DNA from: Marinobacter sp. AC-23
Lineage (GTDB): Bacteria; Pseudomonadota; Gammaproteobacteria; Pseudomonadales; Oleiphilaceae
Length of the DNA stretch: 43,412 nt
Assembly: GCF_001858325.1 (NCBI RefSeq)
Contig: NZ_MBPP01000027.1
Coordinates: forward strand, 1 to 43,412
Direction: 5' to 3'
Notes under the pieces: model-generated
Told to the model about the DNA's origin: nothing
The model's input: only the letters and a program-made list of their open reading frames with translations
Databases searched by the model: none
Made by a program: the position numbers and the translations under genes
Shown: positions 18,491 through 27,762 of the stretch, in pieces
Layout of the letters: the number at the start of each line of letters is the position of its first letter
Numbering within the stretch: the first letter of the stretch is position 1

Positions 18491-18525
18491 TCAATACAAC
18501 ACACCAAAACCACGGGACGTACATT

Positions 18526-18918
18526 ATGAAAACGTTATTGTTCGCCAGCTTGCTGGTGCTTGGCCTGGCTGGTTGCGCTACGCCACCCGAAACCAGCAGT
18601 TCATTGGTCGACAGGCAGGAGCTGAAGGTAGATCCAGACATTATTTACGCAGCAGATGTCACAGAACTCTTTCAAAAGCGTGTGGAGCAGCCAGGTGGCG
18701 GTAGTCTACTGCAAGTACAATTCGCGGTAGAGGCAAGGTCCGACGCCGATATGGCATGGAAAGTGACCTGGTTTGACGCCAATGGCATGGTGGTTCAAGG
18801 CGTTGGTGAAGGCTACCGAAAGGCCACGTTGCTGACTGGCCAAACCCGCTATTTCACGGCCACGGCACCCCATGAGCGCGTTGCAAGTTTTCAGTTACAT
18901 CTTCGTGAACCCAGATAA
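18526..18918 (+). CDS. ycfL: YcfL family lipoprotein
   Basis: A 130-aa lipoprotein with lipobox LAGC and cysteine 17. The mature part is a small beta-rich domain with the DUF1425/YcfL pattern (LQVQFAVEARSDADMAWKVT, then WFDANGMVVQ). In many gammaproteobacteria it sits directly before lpoB, as here, 12 bp upstream. It is probably co-transcribed with both neighbours. The function is unknown; an accessory role for LpoB or PBP1b is plausible but unproved. Confidence 0.88.
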   Translation: MKTLLFASLLVLGLAGCATPPETSSSLVDRQELKVDPDIIYAADVTELFQKRVEQPGGGSLLQVQFAVEARSDADMAWKVTWFDANGMVVQGVGEGYRKATLLTGQTRYFTATAPHERVASFQLHLREPR

Positions 18919-18930
18919 AAGGAAAAACCT

Positions 18931-19533
18931 ATGTTGATTCGCGCTGTTGCGATTTCTATAAGCCTTGCGGTTCTTGCCGGCTGTGCCGCGCCTACCCGCT
19001 ACATTGACCCGGCTGCAGACGATGGCCCGGTAGCCATGACCATGGACTACCGGGATTTCGAAAAGGCTGCCACAGAGGCGGTTGAAGACATGCTGGCCAG
19101 CGGTGCCGTGAACAATCCAGATGGTGGTCGATCCATTATGGTGGTTAGTCGTATAACCAACGACACCATGCAACGTATCGATACCGATCAGCTCACCAAG
19201 AAAATCCGTGTTTCATTGCTGCGCTCAGGAAAGGTAGTGACCACCACCGCGGTTGGCCTCAATGGGGCAGAAGATGAAATGACGAAAAAAGCCCGTGAAT
19301 TGCGTGAGTCTGATGAGTTTGACCAATCGGGTGTTCAGAAGAAAGGTACCCTGCAGGCACCTGATCTGAGCCTTTCCGGAAAAATTTTGCAGCGCAATCA
19401 TAAAGTAGGCAAAGAGCAGCAGGTGGAGTACTACGTTCAACTGTCACTGACCGACCTTGCCTCAGGCCTGGCCATTTGGGAGGGAGAAACACCTATCATC
19501 AAACGTGGGTCTGATAAATCTGTTACTTGGTGA
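18931..19533 (+). CDS. lpoB: Penicillin-binding protein activator LpoB
   Basis: A 200-aa outer-membrane lipoprotein with lipobox LAGC (cysteine 18), a short linker and the LpoB globular domain, recognised from AMTMDYRDFEKAATEAVEDM at about 34-53 and GTLQAPDLSLSGKI at about 140-153. LpoB reaches through the peptidoglycan to activate the bifunctional synthase PBP1b. The linker here is much shorter than the long disordered one of E. coli LpoB. A ribosome site AAAGGAAAA precedes the start. A strong terminator follows, closing the three-gene operon. Confidence 0.93.
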   Translation: MLIRAVAISISLAVLAGCAAPTRYIDPAADDGPVAMTMDYRDFEKAATEAVEDMLASGAVNNPDGGRSIMVVSRITNDTMQRIDTDQLTKKIRVSLLRSGKVVTTTAVGLNGAEDEMTKKARELRESDEFDQSGVQKKGTLQAPDLSLSGKILQRNHKVGKEQQVEYYVQLSLTDLASGLAIWEGETPIIKRGSDKSVTW

Positions 19534-19543
19534 GAAGTCCAGG

Positions 19544-19575
19544 AAAGCAGGTGGCAAATCTTCCACCTGCTTTTC
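19544..19575 (+). terminator. Rho-independent terminator after lpoB
   Basis: AAAGCAGGTGG, an 8-base loop, then CCACCTGCTTTTC: an 11-bp perfect stem ending in a short T run, 10 bp after the lpoB stop. Confidence 0.85.
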
Positions 19576-19659
19576 ACCTTCCTAAAATTTAAGCCATACT
19601 GGAATCAATCGAACCAGAGCTTTGTGCAATTTCACAGCTCCCGTACAACAGGATGTTAA

Positions 19660-20994
19660 GTGGCTTCTTTTCAAGTTAAAGAACGGCTTCAGGCGGTTGA
19701 AACCTGGATACTGGCTAACCCTAACCCGCCCAAGAACTGGCCCTGGACTTGGCTATACCAAGTAGGGCGCTCTGCGTATGCCCTGATACGTGATGTGATC
19801 AGTGGGCAACTAACCTTGCACGCCATGAGTTTGGTGTACACCACATTGCTTAGTATTGTGCCGTTGCTGGCCTTGAGCTTTTCGGTGCTAAAAGCGCTGG
19901 GTGTACACGAGCGCATGGAGCCTTTCCTGTTTCAGTTTTTCCAGCCTATGGGCCCTCAGGGCGTTGAAATGGCCGAGCGCATTTTGGGCTTTGTGGACAA
20001 CATGAAGGTGGGAGTTCTCGGGTCTGTTGGGCTGGCGCTGCTTGTTTATACCGTTGTGTCGCTGGTCCAGAAAATTGAGCGCTCATTTAACATGATTTGG
20101 CGAGTGCCAGAGATGCGTTCAGTGGCCCAAAGGTTCAGCAATTATCTCAGCGTTATCATGGTCGGGCCGCTGTTGATGGTGTCGGCAGTTGGTGTCAGCG
20201 CCGCCATTTTTTCGTCCTCAGTTGTTCAAGCGCTGATTGAGATCGAGCCGTTTGGCTCGTTAATACTGCTGGTTAGCCGCCTCATGCCCTTCTTCCTTGT
20301 GGTCGCGGCTTTCACGTTTGTCTATGTGTTTATGCCAAATACCCGGGTAAAGCTGCGCTGTGGATTTATCGCAGGTTTGGTGGCGGGGGTTTCCTGGCAG
20401 GCGGCGGGAATACTGTTTGCCTCCTTTGTGGCAGGTTCGGCTAAGTACGCCGCTATATATTCCAGTTTTGCGATTGGCATTACCATGCTGATCTGGATCT
20501 ACCTGAACTGGATGATTCTGCTGTTGGGGGCAAGCCTGGCGTTCTACCTGCAAAACCCGGGTTCTGTTGCCAAGCGCACGCATGTGCAGTTGGCACCGGA
20601 GCTGCAAGAAAAGATTGGTCTGGCCATGATGTGGCTTGTGGCCCGCCCATTCAGCGAGGGTACTAAGGCACCGCAGCAGGAAGCCCTGGAGCAGCAGCTG
20701 CGTGTGCCAGGAGAAGTAACGCGTGGGGTTAGCGACAAGTTGATTCGTGCGGGCATACTCACGCTGGCGGGCCGGCAGGGCGATCAGTTGGTGCCAGGGA
20801 GGGCCCTGGACCTGATAACGGTAGGCGATGTATTAAAGGTGGTGCGCCAGGATGAAGACCGCGTGGTAGACCGATTGCCGCCGGTATTCCCTGCCGAACT
20901 GCTAAAAGGTGAGCGTGAGAACGAATCTACTACCTTTGCGACGCTGCTTAGGAATGAGGCGACTGCTGGGGTTAGCCCCGAGCCCCCTCGCTGA
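19660..20994 (+). CDS. YihY/BrkB family inner-membrane protein
   Basis: A 444-aa protein. The first two thirds contain six or so membrane helices with family signatures LHAMSLVYTTLLSIVPLLAL (about 53-72) and YAAIYSSFAIGITMLIWIYL (about 265-284). The rest is a soluble C-terminal region resembling a winged-helix (EQQLRVPGEVTRGVSDKLIR). The family (UPF0761; once thought to be RNase BN) has no settled function. Start GTG 19660 with AGGA at 6 bp. Its end overlaps the convergent HDOD gene by 23 bp. Confidence 0.88.
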   Translation: MASFQVKERLQAVETWILANPNPPKNWPWTWLYQVGRSAYALIRDVISGQLTLHAMSLVYTTLLSIVPLLALSFSVLKALGVHERMEPFLFQFFQPMGPQGVEMAERILGFVDNMKVGVLGSVGLALLVYTVVSLVQKIERSFNMIWRVPEMRSVAQRFSNYLSVIMVGPLLMVSAVGVSAAIFSSSVVQALIEIEPFGSLILLVSRLMPFFLVVAAFTFVYVFMPNTRVKLRCGFIAGLVAGVSWQAAGILFASFVAGSAKYAAIYSSFAIGITMLIWIYLNWMILLLGASLAFYLQNPGSVAKRTHVQLAPELQEKIGLAMMWLVARPFSEGTKAPQQEALEQQLRVPGEVTRGVSDKLIRAGILTLAGRQGDQLVPGRALDLITVGDVLKVVRQDEDRVVDRLPPVFPAELLKGERENESTTFATLLRNEATAGVSPEPPR

Positions 20995-22012
20995 GAACAG
21001 CTTTTAGAGCTGCCCGCACGCGGCCAGTCTGCTCGGGGGTAAGGTGCAGGATTTTCTCCAGATCCTCCTCCGGCAGGTTGCGCTGGTGGGCATGGCGCAA
21101 CACTTCGCGGCTGCCTATCACCATGCCGTCGATCAGGGCTGCCTGTTCTTGGTCTGGCGTCGGTCGTTCAGCAGACAAAAGGTATGCGTGGTATTTGGGT
21201 GGCAGGCTCCATTCACTGGCAATGAGTTGGCTGGCTATCCACTGGTAGCGGGTCAGTGCGTTTCGGATCAATACAACATCTGGCTCTTCGCCACCACGCT
21301 GAGCCCTGCATATTTGCTGCAGCTCCCGGCGAATGGTGATGTAGGAAAGCGCTGGTAGGAGCCCAACGGTGAAATGAGCGCTGGTATCTTCATTCTGGAG
21401 CTTGGCTATAAACTCCGCCGCGCGGGCGCAGGTAAGACCCCAGCGCCAGGCCCTCTGGGCAAACAGTGCCTCCCGGCTGTTACGGGCCGCCATCATTGGG
21501 CGCATAACCGCCGCCGCAATAACATTCCGTATGCCATCTATGCCCAGAACGAAAACCGCTTGATCCACCGACTCTATGGTGTGATCTCCGGTACGGAAAT
21601 ACGGGCTGTTGGCAACCTGCAGTATCTGATCTGTTAAAGAGGGATCCCCCAGAATTATCTGGCTGAGTTTTTGCCTGTCGCCTGACTCATCTGAAAGCGC
21701 TCTCATCAGCATGGGAAGCGTCATGGGCCGCCTTGGCAGCTCTTCCATTTTGTTGTTTGCGAGGCGGTAATCGAGTTCCTGAAGTGCACGGTCAGATGAG
21801 GATTGCTCAGCGCGCAGGTTAGAAGGGCCGGTGTCCAGGAGCCAACAAAAGAGGTTTTCTTCAAGCTGCAGCGCCAGCCTTTGGGCGTCTTCGGCTGTTC
21901 CACCTGGTTCTTTAGTTTCTGCACGATTGAACAGCCGTGCCTCAGTAGCTGGAGGGGGTAACGGTTTTTCTGTAGTAAAAAAGCCTGCTATCCAGGAAAA
22001 GAAGCCTGGCAT
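20972..22012 (-). CDS. HDOD-domain signalling protein
   Basis: About 346 aa. The HDOD domain spans roughly residues 95-300, opening LPRRPMTLPMLMRALSDESG with the helix pair LSQIILGDPSLTDQILQVAN. HDOD proteins resemble HD phosphodiesterases but lack the catalytic HD pair and act as signalling scaffolds, often linked to cyclic-di-GMP or stress control. The start is the ATG at 22012 because a full AGGAGG lies 6 bp upstream; the open frame to 22105 has no such site. It stands alone between YihY (convergent, overlapping 23 bp) and the DUF445 gene. Confidence 0.85.
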   Translation of the reverse strand: MPGFFSWIAGFFTTEKPLPPPATEARLFNRAETKEPGGTAEDAQRLALQLEENLFCWLLDTGPSNLRAEQSSSDRALQELDYRLANNKMEELPRRPMTLPMLMRALSDESGDRQKLSQIILGDPSLTDQILQVANSPYFRTGDHTIESVDQAVFVLGIDGIRNVIAAAVMRPMMAARNSREALFAQRAWRWGLTCARAAEFIAKLQNEDTSAHFTVGLLPALSYITIRRELQQICRAQRGGEEPDVVLIRNALTRYQWIASQLIASEWSLPPKYHAYLLSAERPTPDQEQAALIDGMVIGSREVLRHAHQRNLPEEDLEKILHLTPEQTGRVRAALKAVLSEGARG

Positions 22013-22121
22013 CCGTTGCCTCCTGGCAAACCAGTCGCGAAAGTGTACGTGCCTGCATCTCGCAGTATAGAGATCCGCTACAGGCTTGCACAGGTAAAAC
22101 CCCATGCGGTCAGCAAACTAT

Positions 22122-23351
22122 TTATGCCAAAGCCCCACCGAACACAAAAACGAGTTGGCAGATGCCCGCTATAAGGCCAAGAGTAGCGCCCACCAGGATC
22201 AGCTTAATTTCATCCTCCTGAAAACAGGGGCGAAGCAAATCCTGGAACTCCTCAGAGGAGAGGGCAATCATTCGCTCCACCATAATGGACTCCACAGCGC
22301 GGGCCCTGTCGGTCTCAAACACTGGGTTGTTAAACGAAGTTTGTGAAATCTCGATGGCTTTTTCGCCCACCTGGTTTTTCAAGGTAGCAAAGCCGGTGGG
22401 GCCGAATGCCATCTGAGTCAGGGCTTTGCCCATGCCAGCGGTTTCATCCACCAACGGTTTGATGTGCTTTTTCACCATGTTGCGGGCTCGATCGCCTTTG
22501 GGGCCGTCTAGTATGGCGCCAATGATATTGCCGACGGTGAGAATCTCGTGGGTCACGATATGGCAAAAAGACTGAGCCACTTCGGGTTGTCGTTTAAGGA
22601 ACAGGCCCTGAATGCGGAAGGGACCGATTTTTTTGGCGTGCAAGGGTCGAAAGATAACGTTCAGTGCAATCCAGTTGGTGGCCCAGCCAACCAGCAAACC
22701 AAAGAAAGGCAGCACCCACCAGCTCTGGTAAAAGTACCAGACGGTCATCTGAATCAAGCCGAAAAGAAAACCGAAGTAGAGGCCTGAGTTCACAATAAAG
22801 CGGAACTCCGCTTCGCCGCACTCAAGAAAAATACGGTTCAGCAGCTGTTTATCGACAGATAGCCTGTCAATAACCATGGCTTTGATATCAAGCAGGTCTT
22901 CTATGTTATTGGAAATGTCGTCTACCAAATTGTCGACCAGCTGCGGTGTGGATTTGCGTACTCGGTCGTAAACCATCTTCCGGGCGGAGGCAGGCAGGTT
23001 TTCCCAAAATGTCGGGTACTCCCTGAGCATCATCTCGTCGACGTATTCTTCGATGCGGGGCTCTACGGAGTAGACGATGTGGGTAGCGAGCAGTTTGGGG
23101 TCAATTTGTTCGAAGATTTCCCGCACGGTGCCAATTTTGGAAATGGTTGCGTCTACACTTATCGCAGCCATCTTTCGGGCTTTGGAGGGAATAATGCCCT
23201 GCCAGCCCAGCAGCGGTGGTATGCCAACAAACTCCAGCGGAAGGAAAGTCATTTTGATGGCGAGCCAGTTGGTGATCCAGCCAATCAGGGCCGCAATAAC
23301 GGGAATACTGAGGTACTGCCAGAATTCTGGGTTGCTAAGCAGGCTTGTCAT
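22122..23351 (-). CDS. DUF445 family membrane protein
   Basis: A 409-aa protein of the DUF445 (YheB-type) family. It has a membrane segment near the N-terminus (YLSIPVIAALIGWITNWLAI), a long helical region, a second membrane region at about 190-240 (with LLVGWATNWIALNVIFRPLH, a repeat of the N-terminal GWITNWLAIKMTF pattern) and a C-terminal helix (LVGATLGLIAGICQLVFVFG). The two GW(I/A)TNW motifs are the family hallmark. Function unknown. It lies 107 bp downstream of rsmE in the same direction. Confidence 0.88.
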   Translation of the reverse strand: MTSLLSNPEFWQYLSIPVIAALIGWITNWLAIKMTFLPLEFVGIPPLLGWQGIIPSKARKMAAISVDATISKIGTVREIFEQIDPKLLATHIVYSVEPRIEEYVDEMMLREYPTFWENLPASARKMVYDRVRKSTPQLVDNLVDDISNNIEDLLDIKAMVIDRLSVDKQLLNRIFLECGEAEFRFIVNSGLYFGFLFGLIQMTVWYFYQSWWVLPFFGLLVGWATNWIALNVIFRPLHAKKIGPFRIQGLFLKRQPEVAQSFCHIVTHEILTVGNIIGAILDGPKGDRARNMVKKHIKPLVDETAGMGKALTQMAFGPTGFATLKNQVGEKAIEISQTSFNNPVFETDRARAVESIMVERMIALSSEEFQDLLRPCFQEDEIKLILVGATLGLIAGICQLVFVFGGALA

Positions 23352-23457
23352 CCGGGATTTGCACTCGCTTTTTTGTTTGTGTCTGCGGATTGGAGCATGT
23401 GTGGATGGCGAGGGCCTGTCAATGACTCGTCAGACCCTTTGCAAGCGGCGGTGCGGT

Positions 23458-24192
23458 CTAGCCGCCGATATCCCCCCATAACCACTGACAAAGTGCCATG
23501 GCCGCAACCGGGGCAGTTTCGGTTCTGAGTACCCGTGGGCCCAGAGCCACAGGCAGAAAACCTTCCTTTTCCGCGAGTGCAATTTCGTCTGCCGTAAGGC
23601 CACCTTCCGGGCCGATCATCAGGGCTATGCTGCTTGGCTTGGCCATAGATTCCAGCGAGTGTTCGGTGCGGTGGTGCAGCACCAAACGCAGGTCGGCGTT
23701 GCGGCTGTGCTCCAGCCATCGCTCCACGGTCATTACCGGTAGGATCTCGGGCACCCGAGCGCGGCCGCATTGTTCTGCGGCGCTTATGGCAACCGACTGC
23801 CAGTGGCGCAAACGTTTGTCTTCCCGGTCGCCTTTCAGCTTAACTTCACAGCGCTCGGTGGTGAGCGGCACTATGCAGGTAGCACCCATTTCCACGGCCT
23901 TTTGAACCGCGTAATCCATGCGATCACCCTTGGATAATGTCTGGCCAAGGGTGATGCGCAGAGGCGATTCAGTAAGGTTAGCCACAGGTTTGCCCAACAG
24001 TACTTCTACGCGCTTCTTTCCCGCTTCTGTAATCGTAGCTGGGTAATCCTCGCCATCCCCATTAAACAGGCTTAGCTCTTGCCCTGGCTGCATGCGCAAC
24101 ACCCGGCCAACATGCTGGGCGGCGTTATCATCCAGATCCGCGTGGGTTCCTTCGCTCAATGGCGAATCGGTATAGATTCTGGGGATGCGCAT
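23458..24192 (-). CDS. rsmE: 16S rRNA (uracil-1498-N3)-methyltransferase RsmE
   Basis: A 244-aa SPOUT methyltransferase that methylates U1498 of 16S rRNA. It has an N-terminal PUA-like domain (about 1-70) and a C-terminal knotted domain with LMIGPEGGLTADEIALAEKE at about 191-210 and LGPRVLRTETAPVAAMAL at about 217-234, both parts of the SAM-binding knot. Length is normal. It lies 15 bp downstream of bioA in the same direction and is probably co-transcribed with it. Confidence 0.96.
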   Translation of the reverse strand: MRIPRIYTDSPLSEGTHADLDDNAAQHVGRVLRMQPGQELSLFNGDGEDYPATITEAGKKRVEVLLGKPVANLTESPLRITLGQTLSKGDRMDYAVQKAVEMGATCIVPLTTERCEVKLKGDREDKRLRHWQSVAISAAEQCGRARVPEILPVMTVERWLEHSRNADLRLVLHHRTEHSLESMAKPSSIALMIGPEGGLTADEIALAEKEGFLPVALGPRVLRTETAPVAAMALCQWLWGDIGG

Positions 24193-24207
24193 GCGTGTTT
24201 ACCTTGA

Positions 24208-25557
24208 TCAGTCCCGAACGGCTATGTTGATGCCTTCGGTTGCAACCTGGGCCAGATGGCGAATCTGGTCTTCGGTGATAACGTAAGGCGGCATGAAGTA
24301 AACCACATTACCCAGGGGTCGAAGCAAGGCCTCACGCGTTAGCGAGTGCTGATAAACCCGAACACCCCGGCGTTCTTGCCAGGGGAAAGGTGTTTTCGAG
24401 GCTTTATCTTTCACCATTTCTATTGCCAAGGTCATTCCATGCTGGCGAATATCCCCAACGTTGGGGTGATCGGCAAGGTGAGCCACGGAATCAGCCATGC
24501 ACGTTGAGAGCCGGCGATTGTTCTCAATCACATTGTCGTCCCGGAAAATATCAAGGGTTGCCAGCGCCACGGCGCAACCGATCGGGTTGCCGGTGTAGCT
24601 GTGGCTGTGCAGAAACGCTTTCAGGTTTTCGTAGTCGTCGTAAAAGGCGTTGTAAACGGTATCGGTGGTCAGCACCACGGAGAGCGGAAGGTAGCCGGCG
24701 GTCAGGCCTTTGGAAAGGCACATGAAATCCGGGGTAATACCAGATTGCTCGCAGGCGAACATGGTGCCGGTACGGCCAAAACCAACAGCAATTTCATCTG
24801 CAATCAGGTGTACGCCGTAGCGGTCACAGGCTTCGCGCAGCTTGGTGTGGTAAATCGGGTGGTGCATGCGCATGCCGCCGGCACACTGGATCAGCGGCTC
24901 CACCACAACGGCACAGATTTCCTCATGCTTTTCTGCCAATAGCGCATCCATGGCCTCAAATTGGCGCAGGGCATAGGCCTCGTCGGTTTCACCTTCTTCC
25001 TTGTTGTAGGCGTCTGGCGAGGGTGCAGTTAGCACCTCCATCAGCAATGGCTGGTAAGTGTCTTTGTATAAAGCTACATCGCCCAATGCCAAGGCGCCCA
25101 GGGTTTCGCCGTGATAACTATTACTCAAATTCACAAAATTCTTTTTGCTGGGTTTGCCCTGGTTTTTCCAGTAATGAAAGCTCATTTTGAGCGCAGCTTC
25201 GATAGCCGACGAGCCATTGTCTGCGTAGAAACACTTGTTGAGGCCCTCTGGCGTCACCTCGATAAGCCGCTCAGACAAATTGACCACCGGCTCATGGGTG
25301 AAGCCGGCCAGAATAACGTGCTCCAGTTCGCCGATCTGCTTCTGAATCGCAGCGTTGATTCTGGGGTTGGCGTGGCCGAACAGGTTGACCCACCAAGAGC
25401 TTACGGCATCGATAAACCGGTTGTTTTCAAAATCCTCCAGCCAAACGCCTTTGCCCCGCCTGATGGGAACCAGGGGGATAGATTCGTGGTCTTTCATCTG
25501 GGTGCAGGGGTGCCACACGGATTTTAGGCCACGGGCTGCGAGGTCGGCATTGCGCAT
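24208..25557 (-). CDS. bioA: Adenosylmethionine-8-amino-7-oxononanoate aminotransferase
   Basis: A 449-aa class III aminotransferase of biotin synthesis that uses SAM as amino donor to make 7,8-diaminopelargonate. Visible are the opening VWHPCTQMKDHE typical of BioA, the cofactor-binding aspartate in HLIADEIAVGFGRTG (about D254), and the PLP lysine in CLSKGLTAGYLP (about K283). I start at ATG 25557, which has GGAGA upstream; the longer frame to 25593 has no such site. It is separated from the other biotin genes, as is common in this group. The divergent gene at 25738 is 180 bp away. Confidence 0.95.
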   Translation of the reverse strand: MRNADLAARGLKSVWHPCTQMKDHESIPLVPIRRGKGVWLEDFENNRFIDAVSSWWVNLFGHANPRINAAIQKQIGELEHVILAGFTHEPVVNLSERLIEVTPEGLNKCFYADNGSSAIEAALKMSFHYWKNQGKPSKKNFVNLSNSYHGETLGALALGDVALYKDTYQPLLMEVLTAPSPDAYNKEEGETDEAYALRQFEAMDALLAEKHEEICAVVVEPLIQCAGGMRMHHPIYHTKLREACDRYGVHLIADEIAVGFGRTGTMFACEQSGITPDFMCLSKGLTAGYLPLSVVLTTDTVYNAFYDDYENLKAFLHSHSYTGNPIGCAVALATLDIFRDDNVIENNRRLSTCMADSVAHLADHPNVGDIRQHGMTLAIEMVKDKASKTPFPWQERRGVRVYQHSLTREALLRPLGNVVYFMPPYVITEDQIRHLAQVATEGINIAVRD

Positions 25558-25737
25558 AGAGGTTCTCCGGTAAGACGGTGGTTCTGAGGTCATAATTTAT
25601 CGGCTGTTAACCTGAGGCAATAATACAGTTAACAGCGACAACTGACTACTGTGCCAATAGTCGTCGACCGGCTGGCCAATGCGCGCGATAGCCTCTCCCC
25701 CGACAATTCCAGCATCGTAAAAAGAGGCGTGTTTACT

Positions 25738-26226
25738 ATGGAACTTCAACTGACGCACCCATATCAGGTCGGTATTGGGCGAGTGCTTGGAGCCTTCTTC
25801 GACAAGGATCACATCCTTGAGAAAAATGCCCTTCTGGGTGCCCGAAATGTCCGGGTGGCTGAGCTGGAAAAGGATGATGCTTCCGCAAAATTGGTGATTG
25901 AGCGGCAGATGTCATCTTCCGCAGAAGTGCCTCGCGTTCTTTCCCGATTTCACCGTGAGTGGAACCAGGTTAGGCAGGAAGAGCACTGGTTTCGTAAGAA
26001 TGATGGCGAATGGCATTGCGAGTTTCGCGTGCACATCGAAGGCATACCGGCAAAGATCAAAGGCATGATGAAGTTGGAAGGCTCAGAAGAAGCCTGCACC
26101 AATCATGTAACCCTGAGCGTGCGCTGCGACGTGCCGCTGATGGGCAAAAAGATTGCGGCATTTCTGGCAGAGGACTCACACGCCAAAATAGAGCGTGAGT
26201 ATGAAACTATTCAGCAGCTGTTATAA
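25738..26226 (+). CDS. DUF2505-like protein upstream of the type VI effector
   Basis: A 162-aa soluble protein with no signal peptide, resembling the DUF2505 (START/SRPBCC-like) family: an N-terminal HPY pattern, alternating beta strands, and a closing amphipathic helix (GKKIAAFLAEDSHAKIEREY). Such folds bind hydrophobic ligands, but no ligand can be inferred. The ATG at 25738 has AGAGG 11 bp upstream; the longer frame starting at 25651 lacks a ribosome site. It is 38 bp before the PAAR effector in the same direction. Co-transcription is likely, but a functional link, for example as a loading chaperone, is speculation. Confidence 0.7.
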   Translation: MELQLTHPYQVGIGRVLGAFFDKDHILEKNALLGARNVRVAELEKDDASAKLVIERQMSSSAEVPRVLSRFHREWNQVRQEEHWFRKNDGEWHCEFRVHIEGIPAKIKGMMKLEGSEEACTNHVTLSVRCDVPLMGKKIAAFLAEDSHAKIEREYETIQQLL

Positions 26227-26264
26227 TGTGGTTTCACGGATGAAAACGACGCAAAGGATGCGAC

Positions 26265-27761
26265 ATGAGCAAAGCAGTTGTGCTTCTCGGAGACTTGGGC
26301 TCTGATCACGAAGGTTTCCCGCCTACGCCGGTGCTAGCCGGCTCCCCCGATGTACTGATTGATGGCAAACCAGTCGCCCGAGTGGGCGATCCATTGGCGC
26401 CTCACTCCAAACCGAAACATCCTCCACACCCACGCGCCATTGCAGCCGGTTCTGGCACTGTGCTGATTAATGGTATGCCCGCAGCAGTGACTGGTGGTGC
26501 TATTACTTGTGGTGGTGTGACGATTGGGTCTGGGTCGGTGATTATTGGCGATACTCATGCGCCGGCAGCATTTTCTGGCGTGACGCCCATGGCATTAACC
26601 GCCAGGAGTGCACCTGCAGCCAGACAGGCTTCGTTGTCGGAGAAAAACACATCTGCTGCTGAAGCATTGAAGGCTCCCGGTCAAACGGGAACGCAGCGAG
26701 AACATTCCGCCCCTGTTGCGAGCCTGAACACCGCTGAGAAAGCCACTGGTGAGTCTGTCGTTAAACGGGATCAGGCGGTGAGCGAGCCTGGTTTCCACGT
26801 TGTTCGCCAACCAATGAGCAAAAATGAATTACTCACACTGCTCTATGGCGATGCGTCAGCAAAACCGGATAATTTTGAACGCCTGAACCCCGGATTAAAT
26901 AACCGGGTATTGCCTGGCGAAATGATTGTGATTGCCGATCCCAACAGTCATGAATGCACGATCGAAGAAAACAACCTGATGGAAGTTGCCCAACAGGTAA
27001 ACCAGGAGGTTCGTCAGTTAAGTGAGCAAGAAGCTCAATTCATTGTCGACCACTACGACCTGCTGGAAATGATGACTTCCAATGCCGCAACGGGTCTTGG
27101 TGTGGGAGCCACCATGATCGGGCAGCAGATCAAGAGCATCAACACTACGTTGAAGGAGCTGGAGGTTCTGCATCAGGATACCTTCCGAAAGCATGGAAAG
27201 CTTAGCCACCCGGAATTCTTTGAGCAGCGCCAGCGTTTATTTACCAAGCTGGACTTTGCACTTGGTAAAATCGCCAGAAAAGGGATGTCGTTAGATGATA
27301 GTCCGAAGCTTAAGAAAGCAATGAGGATGTCAACGAAGCGAATTGTACATGAGTGGAAGACTGCGGGGGTTGGCGGGATTCCGGGGTATGGTACACATTA
27401 TGCAAAACTTGCGAGTGCGGCTAAGTATGCGCAGGGTGCCGGTTATGTGGCTATTGGGCTTGACTACTGGGCTATGGACCAAAGACTTGAGCAGGTCTGC
27501 ACATTTGGAAGTGAGGAGCAATGTGAGGTCGCAAGGTATCAAGAGTATGGGCAATTTTCGGGCAGCGCATTCGGAGGAGCGCTAGGTTCCACTGCGGCGG
27601 TGGGCTGCGGCTTTCTTGGTATAGCAACTGCGGGGGTAGGAGGTGTTGCGTGTGTAATTATCGTGGGTGGGGTTGGCTCAGCTGTTGGGGGACAGTTAGG
27701 TGGAACGGTTGGACGAAATACAGGTAGTTTGATAAGGAAGATCATTGTTGAAGGAGAGTAG
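26265..27761 (+). CDS. PAAR/LysM type VI secretion effector with glycine-zipper membrane domain
   Basis: A 498-aa polymorphic toxin. Residues 1-97 are a PAAR domain (spike tip of the type VI secretion system), with the repeated DVLIDGKPVARVGD and GTVLINGMPAAVTGG units. A linker rich in alanine and serine follows (100-175), then a LysM-like peptidoglycan-binding unit at about 177-225 (ERLNPGLNNRVLPGEMIVIA). Residues 232-410 are mostly helical, and 433-486 is a glycine-rich hydrophobic zipper (for example GSAFGGALGSTAAVGCGFLG). C412 and C420 might form a disulfide. I recognise no enzyme motif; the tail suggests membrane insertion or pore formation. It starts after AAGGA and is followed directly by a membrane-protein gene family that fits immunity. 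No other type VI genes are in the window, so this is an orphan cassette. Confidence 0.85.
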   Translation: MSKAVVLLGDLGSDHEGFPPTPVLAGSPDVLIDGKPVARVGDPLAPHSKPKHPPHPRAIAAGSGTVLINGMPAAVTGGAITCGGVTIGSGSVIIGDTHAPAAFSGVTPMALTARSAPAARQASLSEKNTSAAEALKAPGQTGTQREHSAPVASLNTAEKATGESVVKRDQAVSEPGFHVVRQPMSKNELLTLLYGDASAKPDNFERLNPGLNNRVLPGEMIVIADPNSHECTIEENNLMEVAQQVNQEVRQLSEQEAQFIVDHYDLLEMMTSNAATGLGVGATMIGQQIKSINTTLKELEVLHQDTFRKHGKLSHPEFFEQRQRLFTKLDFALGKIARKGMSLDDSPKLKKAMRMSTKRIVHEWKTAGVGGIPGYGTHYAKLASAAKYAQGAGYVAIGLDYWAMDQRLEQVCTFGSEEQCEVARYQEYGQFSGSAFGGALGSTAAVGCGFLGIATAGVGGVACVIIVGGVGSAVGGQLGGTVGRNTGSLIRKIIVEGE

Positions 27762-27762
27762 T

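Noticed and set aside
27745..27762. Upstream TTG start for immunity copy 1, overlapping the effector
   Set aside because: GTG 27763 has AAGGAG at 6 bp; the TTG has no ribosome site.
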